Source: Stakelama flava (GTDB lineage Bacteria > Pseudomonadota > Alphaproteobacteria > Sphingomonadales > Sphingomonadaceae). Taken from it: a stretch of 64,000 nucleotides of DNA. A model generated the notes under the pieces. It saw only the letters and a program-made list of their open reading frames with translations. It was not told where the DNA came from and made no database searches. Position 1 is the first letter of the stretch. Every line of letters begins with the position of its first letter. This document shows positions 15,770 through 23,093 of this stretch, in pieces. Made by a program: the position numbers and the translations under genes. The DNA is taken from NCBI RefSeq assembly GCF_019351405.1, contig NZ_JAHWZX010000005.1, positions 1 through 64,000 of the forward strand, written 5' to 3'.

Positions 15770-15952
15770 ATGCGCCCCTCGCCCGGCAGAATCCTGTTCC
15801 TGATCGCGGTAGTGCTTGCCGCGCTGCTGATATTCCTGTGGTGGTCGGACATCATTCTGGTGCGCAAATGCGAAAGCCATGGCGGCGAATGGGATGCCGA
15901 CGCCCGCGTGTGCCGCATCGCGCTGCCCGCCATTCACGGCACCTGGACTTAA
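15770..15952 (+). CDS. Small membrane protein, opposite strand within the GTA cluster
   Basis: The 60-residue protein has a basic start (MRPSPGR), one hydrophobic segment (ILFLIAVVLAALLIFLWW) and a short tail with two cysteines around GGEWDADARVC. GGAAGGG-type purines (ggaaggg, 15762-15768) sit right before the ATG. It is the only plus-strand gene between gp1 and the DUF2793 gene. Function is unknown. The composition matches its surroundings, so there is no sign of recent transfer. Confidence 0.6.
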   Translation: MRPSPGRILFLIAVVLAALLIFLWWSDIILVRKCESHGGEWDADARVCRIALPAIHGTWT

Positions 15953-15963
15953 AACCACCTTCA

Positions 15964-16006
15964 ATCGTCATTGCGCGGCGGCAAAGCCGCCAAAGCAATC
16001 CAGAGC
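15964..16006 (+). repeat. Intergenic repeat, family A, copy 1
   Basis: It begins ATCGTCATTGCG and ends CAAAGCAATCCAGAGC. The same start and end occur at 18876-18916 with a different, GC-rich middle. It lies in the gap after the portal gene. Repeats of this form are scattered between genes in sphingomonads and resemble REP-type elements. Confidence 0.7.
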
Positions 16007-16038
16007 CAAGCGGCGCCCTTAGCCTGAGGCGCGAAACC

Positions 16039-17148
16039 TCAAACCCCCAGCATCGCCCGCTTCTCGGCATCGCTCAGAAATTCCGCGCCGCTGACCTGCG
16101 CCCATAACCGTTCGCGATCCTCGGCCAGCGCGGGAACCCGGTCCAGATCGACCGAAAGCGTCGCGCCCGTTGCCCATGCCCCCAGTGCCTGTTCCAGCGC
16201 GCCCAGTATCTTGCCCGCCAGGGGCAGGATCGCCTGCCGCCATAGGGCGCGGTTCGCCTCGCGATAATTGGCATAGGTGTTGTCGCCCGGCAGGCCCAGC
16301 AGCATCGGCGGCACCCCGAATGCCAGCGCGATCTCGCGCGCCGCCGCGGCTTTCAGCCCGACAAAATCCATATCGGCGGGCGACAGGCTCATCGCCTGCC
16401 ATTTCAGCCCGCCTTCCAGCAACATCGGGCGTCCGGCATTGGCCGCGCCGGCGAACGCCGCCTCCATCTCGGTGCGCAACCGCTCGAACTGGTCGCCCGA
16501 CAGCGACGCCCCGTCGCCGGGTTCATAGACCAGCGCGCCGCTGGGCCGCGCCGCATTGTCGAGCAACGCCTTGTTCCACTTCGCCGCCGCATTGTGGATC
16601 GCCACCGCGCCCGCCGCCGCGCCCAGGCATCCCAGCCCGTAATGATCGTCCACGGGATTGAAGCTGCGGACATGCGCGATCTGCGGCCGCCCGCCTTCCT
16701 CTTCCACCGCCAGCCGCGTCACCCGCTCGCCGACGCGATAGCGATAGGCGACGGGCCACCCCTGCGCGTCCGGCTCGACCGTCACCCGTTCGGGGCGCAG
16801 CGCGAACAATTCGCCCACCCCGCCGCTGCCGTCGGCGATCAACTGGATATAGCCGTTGCCGTGCAGCAGCAGGTGCGACGCCAGCGTTTCCAGCAGCCCC
16901 TGCCCGCCAGAATGACTCGCCACCAGCGCGGCAAGTTCGGGCGAGGATGCTGCGACCGGCGCCGACCCCACCCCTTCGGCGACCAGCCGCACCGCGCGCT
17001 GCGCCACCGCATTGCCCAGATACGCCTCGCGAACCTGCGCTTCATAGCTTCGCGGCCATTCGCCGATCACCGGGACCGACGCCCCCACCCGCGACAATAC
17101 CGGACGCGCATCATCGCGCCCGGCCGTTTTCCGGCCGAACCATCCCAT
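16039..17148 (-). CDS. GTA gp3-like portal protein
   Basis: The 369-residue HK97-type portal starts MGWFGRKTAGR after a GGGAGGCAGCT ribosome site. It contains YLGNAVAQRAVRLVAEGVG, LLLHGNGYIQL, LRPERVTVEPD, HNAAAKWNKALLDNAARPSG quoted as WNKALLDNAARPSG, ALAFGVPPMLLGLPGDNTYANY quoted as FGVPPMLLGLPGDNTYANY, and LSVDLDRVPALAEDRE. These are the ordered blocks of phage portal family HK97. The portal is the DNA entry ring and terminase docking site. It is separated from the upstream NRDE/spermidine-synthase-like pair by a repeat-rich gap, so it probably depends on read-through or its own promoter. Confidence 0.93.
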   Translation of the reverse strand: MGWFGRKTAGRDDARPVLSRVGASVPVIGEWPRSYEAQVREAYLGNAVAQRAVRLVAEGVGSAPVAASSPELAALVASHSGGQGLLETLASHLLLHGNGYIQLIADGSGGVGELFALRPERVTVEPDAQGWPVAYRYRVGERVTRLAVEEEGGRPQIAHVRSFNPVDDHYGLGCLGAAAGAVAIHNAAAKWNKALLDNAARPSGALVYEPGDGASLSGDQFERLRTEMEAAFAGAANAGRPMLLEGGLKWQAMSLSPADMDFVGLKAAAAREIALAFGVPPMLLGLPGDNTYANYREANRALWRQAILPLAGKILGALEQALGAWATGATLSVDLDRVPALAEDRERLWAQVSGAEFLSDAEKRAMLGV

Positions 17149-17205
17149 AGCTGCCTCCCTTGATTTGCTGACGCCGCGCGCAACTGCTTCAGAGCGCCCC
17201 GCCAT

Positions 17206-17231
17206 GTTCCTGCGAACACAGGAACCCAGAG
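17206..17231 (+). repeat. Intergenic repeat, family B, copy 1
   Basis: Sequence form GTTCCTGCGAA-CA-CAGGAACCCAGAG: an inverted pair (GTTCCTG / CAGGAAC) followed by CCAGAG. A related copy lies 120 bases downstream at 17326-17351. Confidence 0.6.
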
Positions 17232-17325
17232 TTTCAACCGTTCCTGCCTGCGCAGAAGCACGATGATTACATTCTATTCGACGCTATCCCATGAAATACG
17301 CGTCACTGGTTCCCGCTCGCCCCGT

Positions 17326-17351
17326 ACTCCTGCGAAAGCAGCAGCCCAGAG
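17326..17351 (+). repeat. Intergenic repeat, family B, copy 2
   Basis: Sequence form ACTCCTGCGAAAGCAGCAGCCCAGAG, matching family B copy 1 at TCCTGCGAA and CCCAGAG. The inverted arm is decayed. Both copies lie in the 237-base gap between the portal gene and the spermidine-synthase-like gene, which holds no gene that I can support. Confidence 0.55.
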
Positions 17352-17385
17352 CCACAGCCCCCGTGCCTTACACTAAGGCGCTCCC

Positions 17386-18057
17386 CTACCGCCGCTTGCC
17401 CAGCCAGATCACGTGCCGCGGCCCCTTGCCGTTGCTGCGCGCCCGAACGACCACCTCGTCCACCGCGAACCCTGCCTCGCGCATCCGTCGTGCGAACGCC
17501 GGGTCGGGCGCCGCCGACCATACCGCCAATATCCCGCCGGGGCGCAGCGCCGCCTTCGCCCGCGCCAGCCCGGTATGCGAATACAGCCCGTCATTGCCCT
17601 CGCGCACGATTCCGTCCGGCCCGTTATCAACGTCGAGCAGGATCGCGTCATATGCCCCCCGCTCGTCCCCGATAACCGCGCCGACATCGGCGATCCGCAC
17701 CGTTACGCGCGCATCGTCCAGACACCCGTCGGCCAGCTGAGCCATCGGACCCTTCGCCCACTCGATAATCTTCGGCACCAGCTCGGCGACGACGATCTCG
17801 GCATCGTCGCCCGCTACGCTCAGCGCCTTGCGCAGCGTGAACCCCATGCCATATCCGCCGATCAGCCATCGCTGGCGCTTGCGCCCGACCAGCCGTTCGG
17901 CGGTCAGCGTCGACAGCGCTTCTTCCGATCCGCTCATCCGGCTGTTCATCAATTCGTTGCGGTCCATGACGATCATGAAATCGCCGCCCCGGCGGAACAG
18001 GCGCAGCGGCTCGCCGCCCGGCACCTGCGCCGTATCGATCAGTTCGCGCGGCGTCAT
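17386..18057 (-). CDS. Spermidine-synthase-like methyltransferase-fold protein
   Basis: The 223-residue protein has a polyamine-synthase-type Rossmann core: WLIGGYGMGFTLRKAL (cofactor loop, about residues 66-81), IVVAELVPKIIEWAKGPM, ARVTVRIADVGAVI, YDAILLDVDNGPDGIV (acidic motif) and ALRPGGILAVWSA. It lacks the N-terminal beta domain of true spermidine synthases (SpeE, ~290 residues), so the substrate is uncertain. The start overlaps the stop of the NRDE gene by ATGA, making a two-gene unit. The pair lies inside the GTA cluster between terminase and portal but has no phage function I recognise. Confidence 0.75.
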   Translation of the reverse strand: MTPRELIDTAQVPGGEPLRLFRRGGDFMIVMDRNELMNSRMSGSEEALSTLTAERLVGRKRQRWLIGGYGMGFTLRKALSVAGDDAEIVVAELVPKIIEWAKGPMAQLADGCLDDARVTVRIADVGAVIGDERGAYDAILLDVDNGPDGIVREGNDGLYSHTGLARAKAALRPGGILAVWSAAPDPAFARRMREAGFAVDEVVVRARSNGKGPRHVIWLGKRR

Positions 18058-18809
18058 ACCAGCGCGCCCTGCCAGTGGAACTCGATGCACGAATCGCCCG
18101 TCTCACGCCCCGCCGCATCGAACCTGCGTTCGTGGATCACGCCATTTCCCTCGCCATCGACCGTGACCACCGTCGAACAGCGCGTCCCGTACACCGGGTT
18201 GCGGATGAAGATCGGCGAATTGACCGGTTCGCGCGCATCCGCCTCGCCCTCCATCATCGCTTGCGGCGCGCTTTCATCGGCCAGCACCGCGAACAACCCC
18301 TCGCGATCCTCACTCCCCGAATCGATCCACTTCGCCAGCGCATCCTTCAGCTTCGCGGTCTTGGGCCAGGGCGCATCCATCACACCGTTCGACAGGCCGT
18401 GCATCCCCGGTCCCATCGGCTGGATCAGCGGCGTGGGCCGGTTGGTCATCAAATGCGCATGATCGCCGTCGATCGTGATCAGGTTGAACGGATTATACGC
18501 CTCCGGCCGCACGCTCAGCGCCGCAGCGCCGCCCTTGACCAGCATGTCGGTGACCAGCGCCCCGCGCGACAGCTTCGCCGGGTCAGGCCCTTGCGAATCG
18601 TGCACATTGGTCACCACCGCAAAGCGGCCGTCTTCCTGCACCCCCATCCAGGTCCCGCCCCCCATCACGTCGCGCCCCGCGATCACGCGCGGCCGGTCCT
18701 GCCAGCGCGCCAGCGGCACCGCATCGCGCGCGTGCAGCTCATCGCGATTACCCGCGGTCACCAGCCGCCATTTCGAATGCGTTCGCCACGCCAAAGCCAG
18801 TACACACAT
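18054..18809 (-). CDS. NRDE (TANGO2-like) family protein
   Basis: The 251-residue protein starts MCVLALAW, placing a cysteine at position 2, and has the family-naming motif AGNRDELHARDA at about 23-34. Further conserved stretches are GGGTWMGVQEDGRFAVVTN, SRGALVTDML, MTNRP and YGTRCSTVVTVD. The family resembles N-terminal-nucleophile hydrolases (Cys2) and is related to human TANGO2, linked to Golgi organisation and heme/lipid handling; its bacterial role is not settled. ATG 18809 is chosen because it places Cys2 correctly. It is coupled to the downstream spermidine-synthase-like gene by ATGA. Confidence 0.85.
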   Translation of the reverse strand: MCVLALAWRTHSKWRLVTAGNRDELHARDAVPLARWQDRPRVIAGRDVMGGGTWMGVQEDGRFAVVTNVHDSQGPDPAKLSRGALVTDMLVKGGAAALSVRPEAYNPFNLITIDGDHAHLMTNRPTPLIQPMGPGMHGLSNGVMDAPWPKTAKLKDALAKWIDSGSEDREGLFAVLADESAPQAMMEGEADAREPVNSPIFIRNPVYGTRCSTVVTVDGEGNGVIHERRFDAAGRETGDSCIEFHWQGALV

Positions 18810-18875
18810 GGCCCCGCCCCCTAGCCCGCTTTCACCGAACAACAACCCCCACCCAAAAAACGTCGCCCGTCACCC

Positions 18876-18916
18876 ATCGTCATTGCGAGGAGCAAAGCGA
18901 CGAAGCAATCCAGAGC
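18876..18916 (+). repeat. Intergenic repeat, family A, copy 2
   Basis: It begins ATCGTCATTGCG, has the middle GGAGCAAAGCGACG, and ends AAGCAATCCAGAGC. It lies in the 135-base gap between the terminase stop and the NRDE start. Together with copy 1 it brackets the portal and the two cellular genes. Confidence 0.7.
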
Positions 18917-18944
18917 AGCGCGTGCAACGGCCGCCCGCACGCCA

Positions 18945-20237
18945 TCACCCCAGCACCCGCACCGCCGCTTGCCCCCGCCGCTTCAGCATCAACTCGCTCA
19001 TCGCCCACACCAACGCATCCGCCCGGTCGGGCGATCGCCCCGGCCCTTCATACCCGCCGCCCGAAACCAGCCCGCACATCTCATCCTCCAGCGCGGGGAA
19101 CGCGCCGACATGCGCCACCTTCCCGCCTTCGTACAACGCGGCGACCGGCTCGGCGCGCGCCACCTTGCCCCGGCTCGCATGGACCAGCCGGACGGGCAGT
19201 GCCGCATCGGCTGCGACCAGCACGGCTCTAACCATCTCGCCGCCATTATTCGCTTCGGCGACCACGCGGTCGGCACCGTTCCTCACCGCGCACGCCGCAA
19301 CCGCGCGCGCCCATCCTTCGGGGCTTGCGCCCGCGACGCTGGCATCTTCCAGCACATAGGCCTTGCCATCGCGCGCCAGCGCCACCGCAACGATCCCGCA
19401 CGCATCGCCCTTGCTCCCTGCGGGCGGATCGACGCCGACTACCACCCGGCGCAGCGCCGGGCGGCTCGCAACCCGGATCGCCTCCAGCAGGTCGCGCCGC
19501 CACAGCGCCCCCGCGACATCATCGATCAATTCGCCGTCCAGTTCCTGCCGCCCCAGCCGCGTGCCGCCATAGGCCGCCTCGACCGCTGCGACGAACGCGC
19601 CCGGCAACATCGCATTGTCGCGCGTCCGCCCGCGCACCACCGCCACATCGTCGCGCGCCGCCAGATCGCGCAGCAGCGGGATCGGGCGCGGCGTCGTCGT
19701 CACCAGCACGCGCGGATCGTTGCCCACCCGCATGCACATCGCCAGATTGTCCCATGTCGCGCGCGGATAAGCCCATTTGGCGATCTCGTCGCACCATGCG
19801 GCGCTGAATTGCGGGCCGCGAAGCCCATCGGGCCGCTCGCCCGAATGAACGAATGCCTGCGCCCCGTTCTTCCACACCAGCCGCCCGCGCGATACTTCAT
19901 ATGTCGGCATTTCGGCGTCGCTGGCAATGCTTGCCAATATCCCGCTTTCGCCCTCGATCATCACGCTGCGCACCTCGCCCATGGTCGCGCCGACCAGCGC
20001 GATCCGCGCCGTCGGGTCGGCCTCGGCCAGCGCGCGCACCCATTCGGCACCTGCGCGCGTCTTGCCGAAGCCGCGCCCGGCCAGCATCAGCCAGGTTCGC
20101 CACTCGCCCGGCGGCGGCAATTGCTTCGCCTCCGCCCAGAATTCCCAGCTCGACAGCAATATCCGGTAATCGCGCTCGCCCCGGTCGAATCGCCGCCGCG
20201 CATCCCCGCTTGCGACGTCGCGCGCCCGCGCGCTCAT
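18945..20237 (-). CDS. GTA gp2-like large terminase subunit
   Basis: The 430-residue packaging motor has Walker A AGRGFGKT (residues 53-60), the adjacent GAEWVRALAE, a Walker B with catalytic acid FSAAWCDEIA (D150, E151) and the coupling TTTPRP (180-185). A C-terminal RNase-H-like nuclease has acidic positions in VVVGVDPPAG (about 265-274), VVAEANNGGEM and SPDRADALVWAM. It packages DNA into the capsid and, in GTAs, takes host DNA by headful cleavage. The start overlaps gp1 by ATGA. All motifs are intact. Confidence 0.95.
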   Translation of the reverse strand: MSARARDVASGDARRRFDRGERDYRILLSSWEFWAEAKQLPPPGEWRTWLMLAGRGFGKTRAGAEWVRALAEADPTARIALVGATMGEVRSVMIEGESGILASIASDAEMPTYEVSRGRLVWKNGAQAFVHSGERPDGLRGPQFSAAWCDEIAKWAYPRATWDNLAMCMRVGNDPRVLVTTTPRPIPLLRDLAARDDVAVVRGRTRDNAMLPGAFVAAVEAAYGGTRLGRQELDGELIDDVAGALWRRDLLEAIRVASRPALRRVVVGVDPPAGSKGDACGIVAVALARDGKAYVLEDASVAGASPEGWARAVAACAVRNGADRVVAEANNGGEMVRAVLVAADAALPVRLVHASRGKVARAEPVAALYEGGKVAHVGAFPALEDEMCGLVSGGGYEGPGRSPDRADALVWAMSELMLKRRGQAAVRVLG

Positions 20238-20770
20238 TCGCCCTCGCTCCCGGCGTCATGCTGCTCCGCCTCCTGCGCCGCCGCGATCCGGTCCAGCCGT
20301 CGCATCACCTCGGCCTTCGCCTCGTCCTGCGTCATGCCGCGGACGCCCGGCGCGCTGGTCCCGCCGCCCAGCCGGTCATATACCTGCGGTCGCCGCGCCT
20401 TCAGCAGGAACATGCCGAGCGCGTCCGAATAGCTGCGCACATTGCCGACGATCTCACCACGATAATAAACCGGCTTTTCCACCCCGCGCGTCGCCCGGTC
20501 GATCATCTCGGCCTCCAGATCGTCCAGCGCTTCGTTCATCGCCGCGTCCCAGTCGCGCGCGAATTTGGGCTGTTTCGCCCGGTGGCTGTAAACCGTGCTG
20601 CTCGACAACCCCGCCTCGCGCGCCGCCCGGCTGACATTGCCGGTCTGGCGCAGCACTTCCAGAAAACACGCCTTGCGCACCGCCAGCGACGGTCCGCGCT
20701 GCGCTCCCGGTTTCGCCGCGCCGCGCCCGGTAGCCGCCTTTGCGCCGCGCTCTCCCCGCTTCGCTCCCAT
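20234..20770 (-). CDS. GTA gp1-like small terminase subunit
   Basis: The 178-residue protein has a basic N-terminus, then a helix-turn-helix (CFLEVLRQTGNVSRAAREAG, LSSSTVYSHRAKQPKFA; about residues 35-70) and a helical oligomerisation region (AMNEALDDLEAEMIDRATRG). It also contains YRGEIVGNVRSYSDALGMFLLKARRP, quoted in part as SYSDALGMFLLKARRP, a pattern of phage and GTA small terminases. It recognises DNA and activates the large subunit; in GTAs sequence specificity is largely lost. It is the first gene of the cluster, and a regulatory region lies at 20771-20935. Confidence 0.85.
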   Translation of the reverse strand: MGAKRGERGAKAATGRGAAKPGAQRGPSLAVRKACFLEVLRQTGNVSRAAREAGLSSSTVYSHRAKQPKFARDWDAAMNEALDDLEAEMIDRATRGVEKPVYYRGEIVGNVRSYSDALGMFLLKARRPQVYDRLGGGTSAPGVRGMTQDEAKAEVMRRLDRIAAAQEAEQHDAGSEGE

Positions 20771-20912
20771 CGCCGCGCCTCCCCCATGAAAAAAGGGGCC
20801 GGAAAAGCCCGATGGCCCCGTCCCCGCGTCGCGCCGGCAATGCCCCGGCCCGACTCACAATTCTTCAGCGTGCATGTCATGTGCCATAACAGCGTGACGA
20901 TGTCAAGCATAA

Positions 20913-20929
20913 ATAACCTATATGGTTAT
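20913..20929 (-). promoter_or_regulatory. Inverted repeat upstream of the GTA cluster, candidate operator
   Basis: ATAACC-TATAT-GGTTAT is a 6-bp perfect inverted repeat with 5-base spacing in an AT-rich island about 145 bases upstream of the gp1 start. On the minus strand a TTGACA hexamer follows at about 20899-20904. It could be a transcription-factor site controlling the cluster; the factor is unknown. Confidence 0.35.
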
Positions 20930-20935
20930 CTCTTG

Positions 20936-20967
20936 AACAAAGAAGAAGCCGCAAAAGCGGCTTCTTC
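20936..20967 (-). terminator. Rho-independent terminator of the small Q/K-rich gene
   Basis: An 11-bp perfect stem GAAGAAGCCGC / GCGGCTTCTTC with a 4-base loop; on the minus strand it is followed by TTTGTT. It lies 20 bases after the stop of the 20987-21133 gene and insulates it from the GTA cluster. Confidence 0.8.
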
Positions 20968-20986
20968 CATGGTCTGGAGGTACGAA

Positions 20987-21133
20987 TCAGCGCTGTTTGT
21001 CGGACTTGCCCTGCTTGCCTGGGGCCTGCTGCTCGCGCTGCTGCCGACTCTGCTGCTGATCCACGCCTTGCTGGCGCTTCTGGGTTTGCGGGGTCTGCCG
21101 CCCTGCATTGCCCTTTTTGTCACCTTCACTCAT
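20987..21133 (-). CDS. Small Gln/Lys-rich hypothetical protein
   Basis: The 48-residue, highly basic and glutamine-rich protein starts MSEGDKKGNAGRQTPQ and ends APGKQGKSDKQR. An AGGAG site sits about 8 bases before the ATG and a perfect terminator follows, so a short separate transcript is likely. It has no membrane segment or recognised domain. It is probably disordered and cytoplasmic; function is unknown. Confidence 0.6.
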   Translation of the reverse strand: MSEGDKKGNAGRQTPQTQKRQQGVDQQQSRQQREQQAPGKQGKSDKQR

Positions 21134-21250
21134 GACACCACTCCTGTGACGGGCGGGCGATGATCGCACCGCCGACAGGCACAACGCTATGCATTGCCTT
21201 TCGCCGCTCGGTTCGGCGCATCGCCTTTCGGATCGTCGCAAATTCCGGTG

Positions 21251-22207
21251 TCAGGAAAGAGAAGCGACCAGCGCGTCCCAGCTTTGCGCCTCCTCCACAC
21301 GCCGATGATGCACCACCATCTCGCCGATCATGCCGGCCTGCAGATCGATTTCCACCTGCGCATCATAGGTGAAGGTGGCATTGCCGCGGATCGAGACCAT
21401 GCCGCCGGCGTCTGGCGCTTGCGCGCTTGCAACCACCATCCCGCCGCGGTTGCGGATCGTCAGCGCCTCGCCGAACGGCTTTCGCCCGGTCAGCCCCGCC
21501 GCGAAACAACTTGCCGCCATCGCGCTGCCGCAACTGTTGGTCAGCCCGACCCCGCGCTCATAGGTCCGAACGAACAGCCCCGCTGCATCCGCGATCACGA
21601 AGCTGACATTCATTCGCGCGGGCATCAGGTCCGGCCCCGCCTCGCACCAATCGCCCAGCGCCACCAGTTCGCTTTCATCGATCGAATCGACGAAAGCGAT
21701 CAGATGCGGGTTGGGCATCGCCACTGCGGTAAAGCCGCGCTTACTCGGCAGGCCCGGAAGGATCGAATCGATCGCGGGCGCATCGATCGCCAGCCCGACA
21801 TCGCCCGGATCGGTCGACGCCGGTCCCGCGCGCGTTTCGATCGTCACCACCCCCGGCGCGATTTCCTCGCGCCGCGCGGCAAAGGCGCTGCTGGTCTTCA
21901 GCTTCACCCGTGCTTCGTTCAGCCCGGTCAGTTCAAAGCCCAGCCGCGCCGTACAGCGCAGGCCATTCAGGCAGGTCTCCGCCTCGCTCCCGTCAGAATT
22001 GAACATCCGCATGCCGAAATCATGGGCGTCGTCACCGGGCGTCAGCAGCAACAGGCCGTCACCGCCCACCGGCCCCTCGCGATCCGCCAGCAACCGCCCG
22101 ATGGTGGCCCATTCGGCGTCGCTCAACGTCAGCGCGCGAGCGTCGATCAGGGGAAAGTCGTTCCCGGACCCATGGCATTTGACGAAACCTGTCTGCATAT
22201 CGTGCAT
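21251..22207 (-). CDS. dapF: DapF-like diaminopimelate epimerase, divergent
   Basis: The 318-residue protein has the PLP-independent epimerase fold of DapF, which converts LL- to meso-diaminopimelate for lysine and peptidoglycan. The start KCHGSGNDFPLID corresponds to the family KMHGLGNDF. The two active-site cysteines are recognisable: SDGSEAETCLNGLRC (usual CGNG is CLNG) and ERGVGLTNSCGSAMAAS (usual GETLACGTG). Both replaced glycines/threonines line the substrate pocket in DapF, so either a lineage variant or a different amino-acid substrate is possible. The protein is about 40 residues longer than E. coli DapF. It is a lone gene; the next gene (YqaA) is divergent. Confidence 0.7.
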   Translation of the reverse strand: MHDMQTGFVKCHGSGNDFPLIDARALTLSDAEWATIGRLLADREGPVGGDGLLLLTPGDDAHDFGMRMFNSDGSEAETCLNGLRCTARLGFELTGLNEARVKLKTSSAFAARREEIAPGVVTIETRAGPASTDPGDVGLAIDAPAIDSILPGLPSKRGFTAVAMPNPHLIAFVDSIDESELVALGDWCEAGPDLMPARMNVSFVIADAAGLFVRTYERGVGLTNSCGSAMAASCFAAGLTGRKPFGEALTIRNRGGMVVASAQAPDAGGMVSIRGNATFTYDAQVEIDLQAGMIGEMVVHHRRVEEAQSWDALVASLS

Positions 22208-22315
22208 TTAGGGGCGCACAGGCCGTCTTGCGAGCGCAAATCTCGGCACAGCCGCGCGCGTCCACCGCCACCAATCCGCTTCCCAATCCCCGATCGATTG
22301 GCTAAGCCCCGCCGC

Positions 22316-22966
22316 ATGCTACGCCGCCTTTACGACTGGATGCTGGAAAAGGCGGCGCACCGCCATGCCGAACGCTGGCTGTTCCTTTTCGCCTTTGTCG
22401 AATCGAGCTTTTTTCCGGTCCCCCCGCACCCGCTTCTGGGCCTTATGTGCCTGTCGCAACCGCGCCGTGCGCTGCGCTACGGCGCGATCTGCACCGTCGC
22501 TTCGGTGCTGGGCGGGCTGTTCGGCTATGCGATCGGCTATTTCGCCTATGACGCATTCGGGCAGCAGCTTCTGCAATGGCTTGGTCTTGCGGAAAAATTT
22601 CCCGCCGCCGCCTGTTATCTGCGCGAATATGGCGCGCAGCTCATCATCGTAAAGGGCGCGACCCCGATTCCGTTCAAGCTGGTGACGATCACCGCCGGGT
22701 TCATTCATATGAGCCTGTTCACCTTCGTCTGGGCCAGCATCGTCAGCCGCGGGTTTCAGTTCATGGCGGTGGGCCTGCTCTTCCGCCTGTTCGGCGCATG
22801 GGCGAAAAGCTTCATCGAAAAATATCTCGGCCTGCTCACGATCGGGTTCGTCGTGCTCGTCATCGGCGGATTCCTGCTGATCAGCCAGCTTGAGGGTGGT
22901 CATGGCGGCGCCGCTGATCCGTGCAGCAGCCCACAACCGATCGCCGCCAAATCGGTCACGGGCTGA
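22316..22966 (+). CDS. YqaA/DedA-like membrane protein
   Basis: The 216-residue integral membrane protein begins MLRRLYDWMLEKAAHRHAER, then FVESSFFPVPPHPLL (the E-x-x-F/I-P-x-P membrane re-entrant motif of the SNARE-associated/DedA superfamily). It goes on with GYAIGYFAYDAFG, IVKGATPIPFKLVTITAGF and about four hydrophobic segments. DedA-like proteins act in lipid carrier flipping and membrane homeostasis; the YqaA branch is uncharacterised. The chosen ATG at 22316 excludes a long upstream frame antisense to dapF. Confidence 0.85.
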   Translation: MLRRLYDWMLEKAAHRHAERWLFLFAFVESSFFPVPPHPLLGLMCLSQPRRALRYGAICTVASVLGGLFGYAIGYFAYDAFGQQLLQWLGLAEKFPAAACYLREYGAQLIIVKGATPIPFKLVTITAGFIHMSLFTFVWASIVSRGFQFMAVGLLFRLFGAWAKSFIEKYLGLLTIGFVVLVIGGFLLISQLEGGHGGAADPCSSPQPIAAKSVTG

Positions 22967-23093
22967 TACCCGATACGCAAATGCCCGCACGGGCGATATC
23001 AACCCCCCACCCGCAAACTCGGTTTGCGCTCATCCTGTCAAAGCGCCGACCTTCCTTCACCGCACGCCAAGTCGCGCGACCCGAAGCCCGCGC

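Noticed and set aside
18969..20432. 487-codon open frame on the plus strand within the terminase region
   Set aside because: Antisense to gp2, whose Walker and nuclease motifs are intact; the plus frame is Arg/His/Ala/Pro-rich without structure.
5103..20770. Active prophage interpretation of the structural cluster
   Set aside because: No integrase, repressor, replication or lysis genes lie between gp1 and gp15, and no attachment repeats were seen; gene order and the short tape measure match GTAs.
20899..20904. TTGACA upstream of gp1 as a complete promoter
   Set aside because: No good -10 hexamer at 16-18 bases was found, so I list only the inverted repeat and leave the promoter open.
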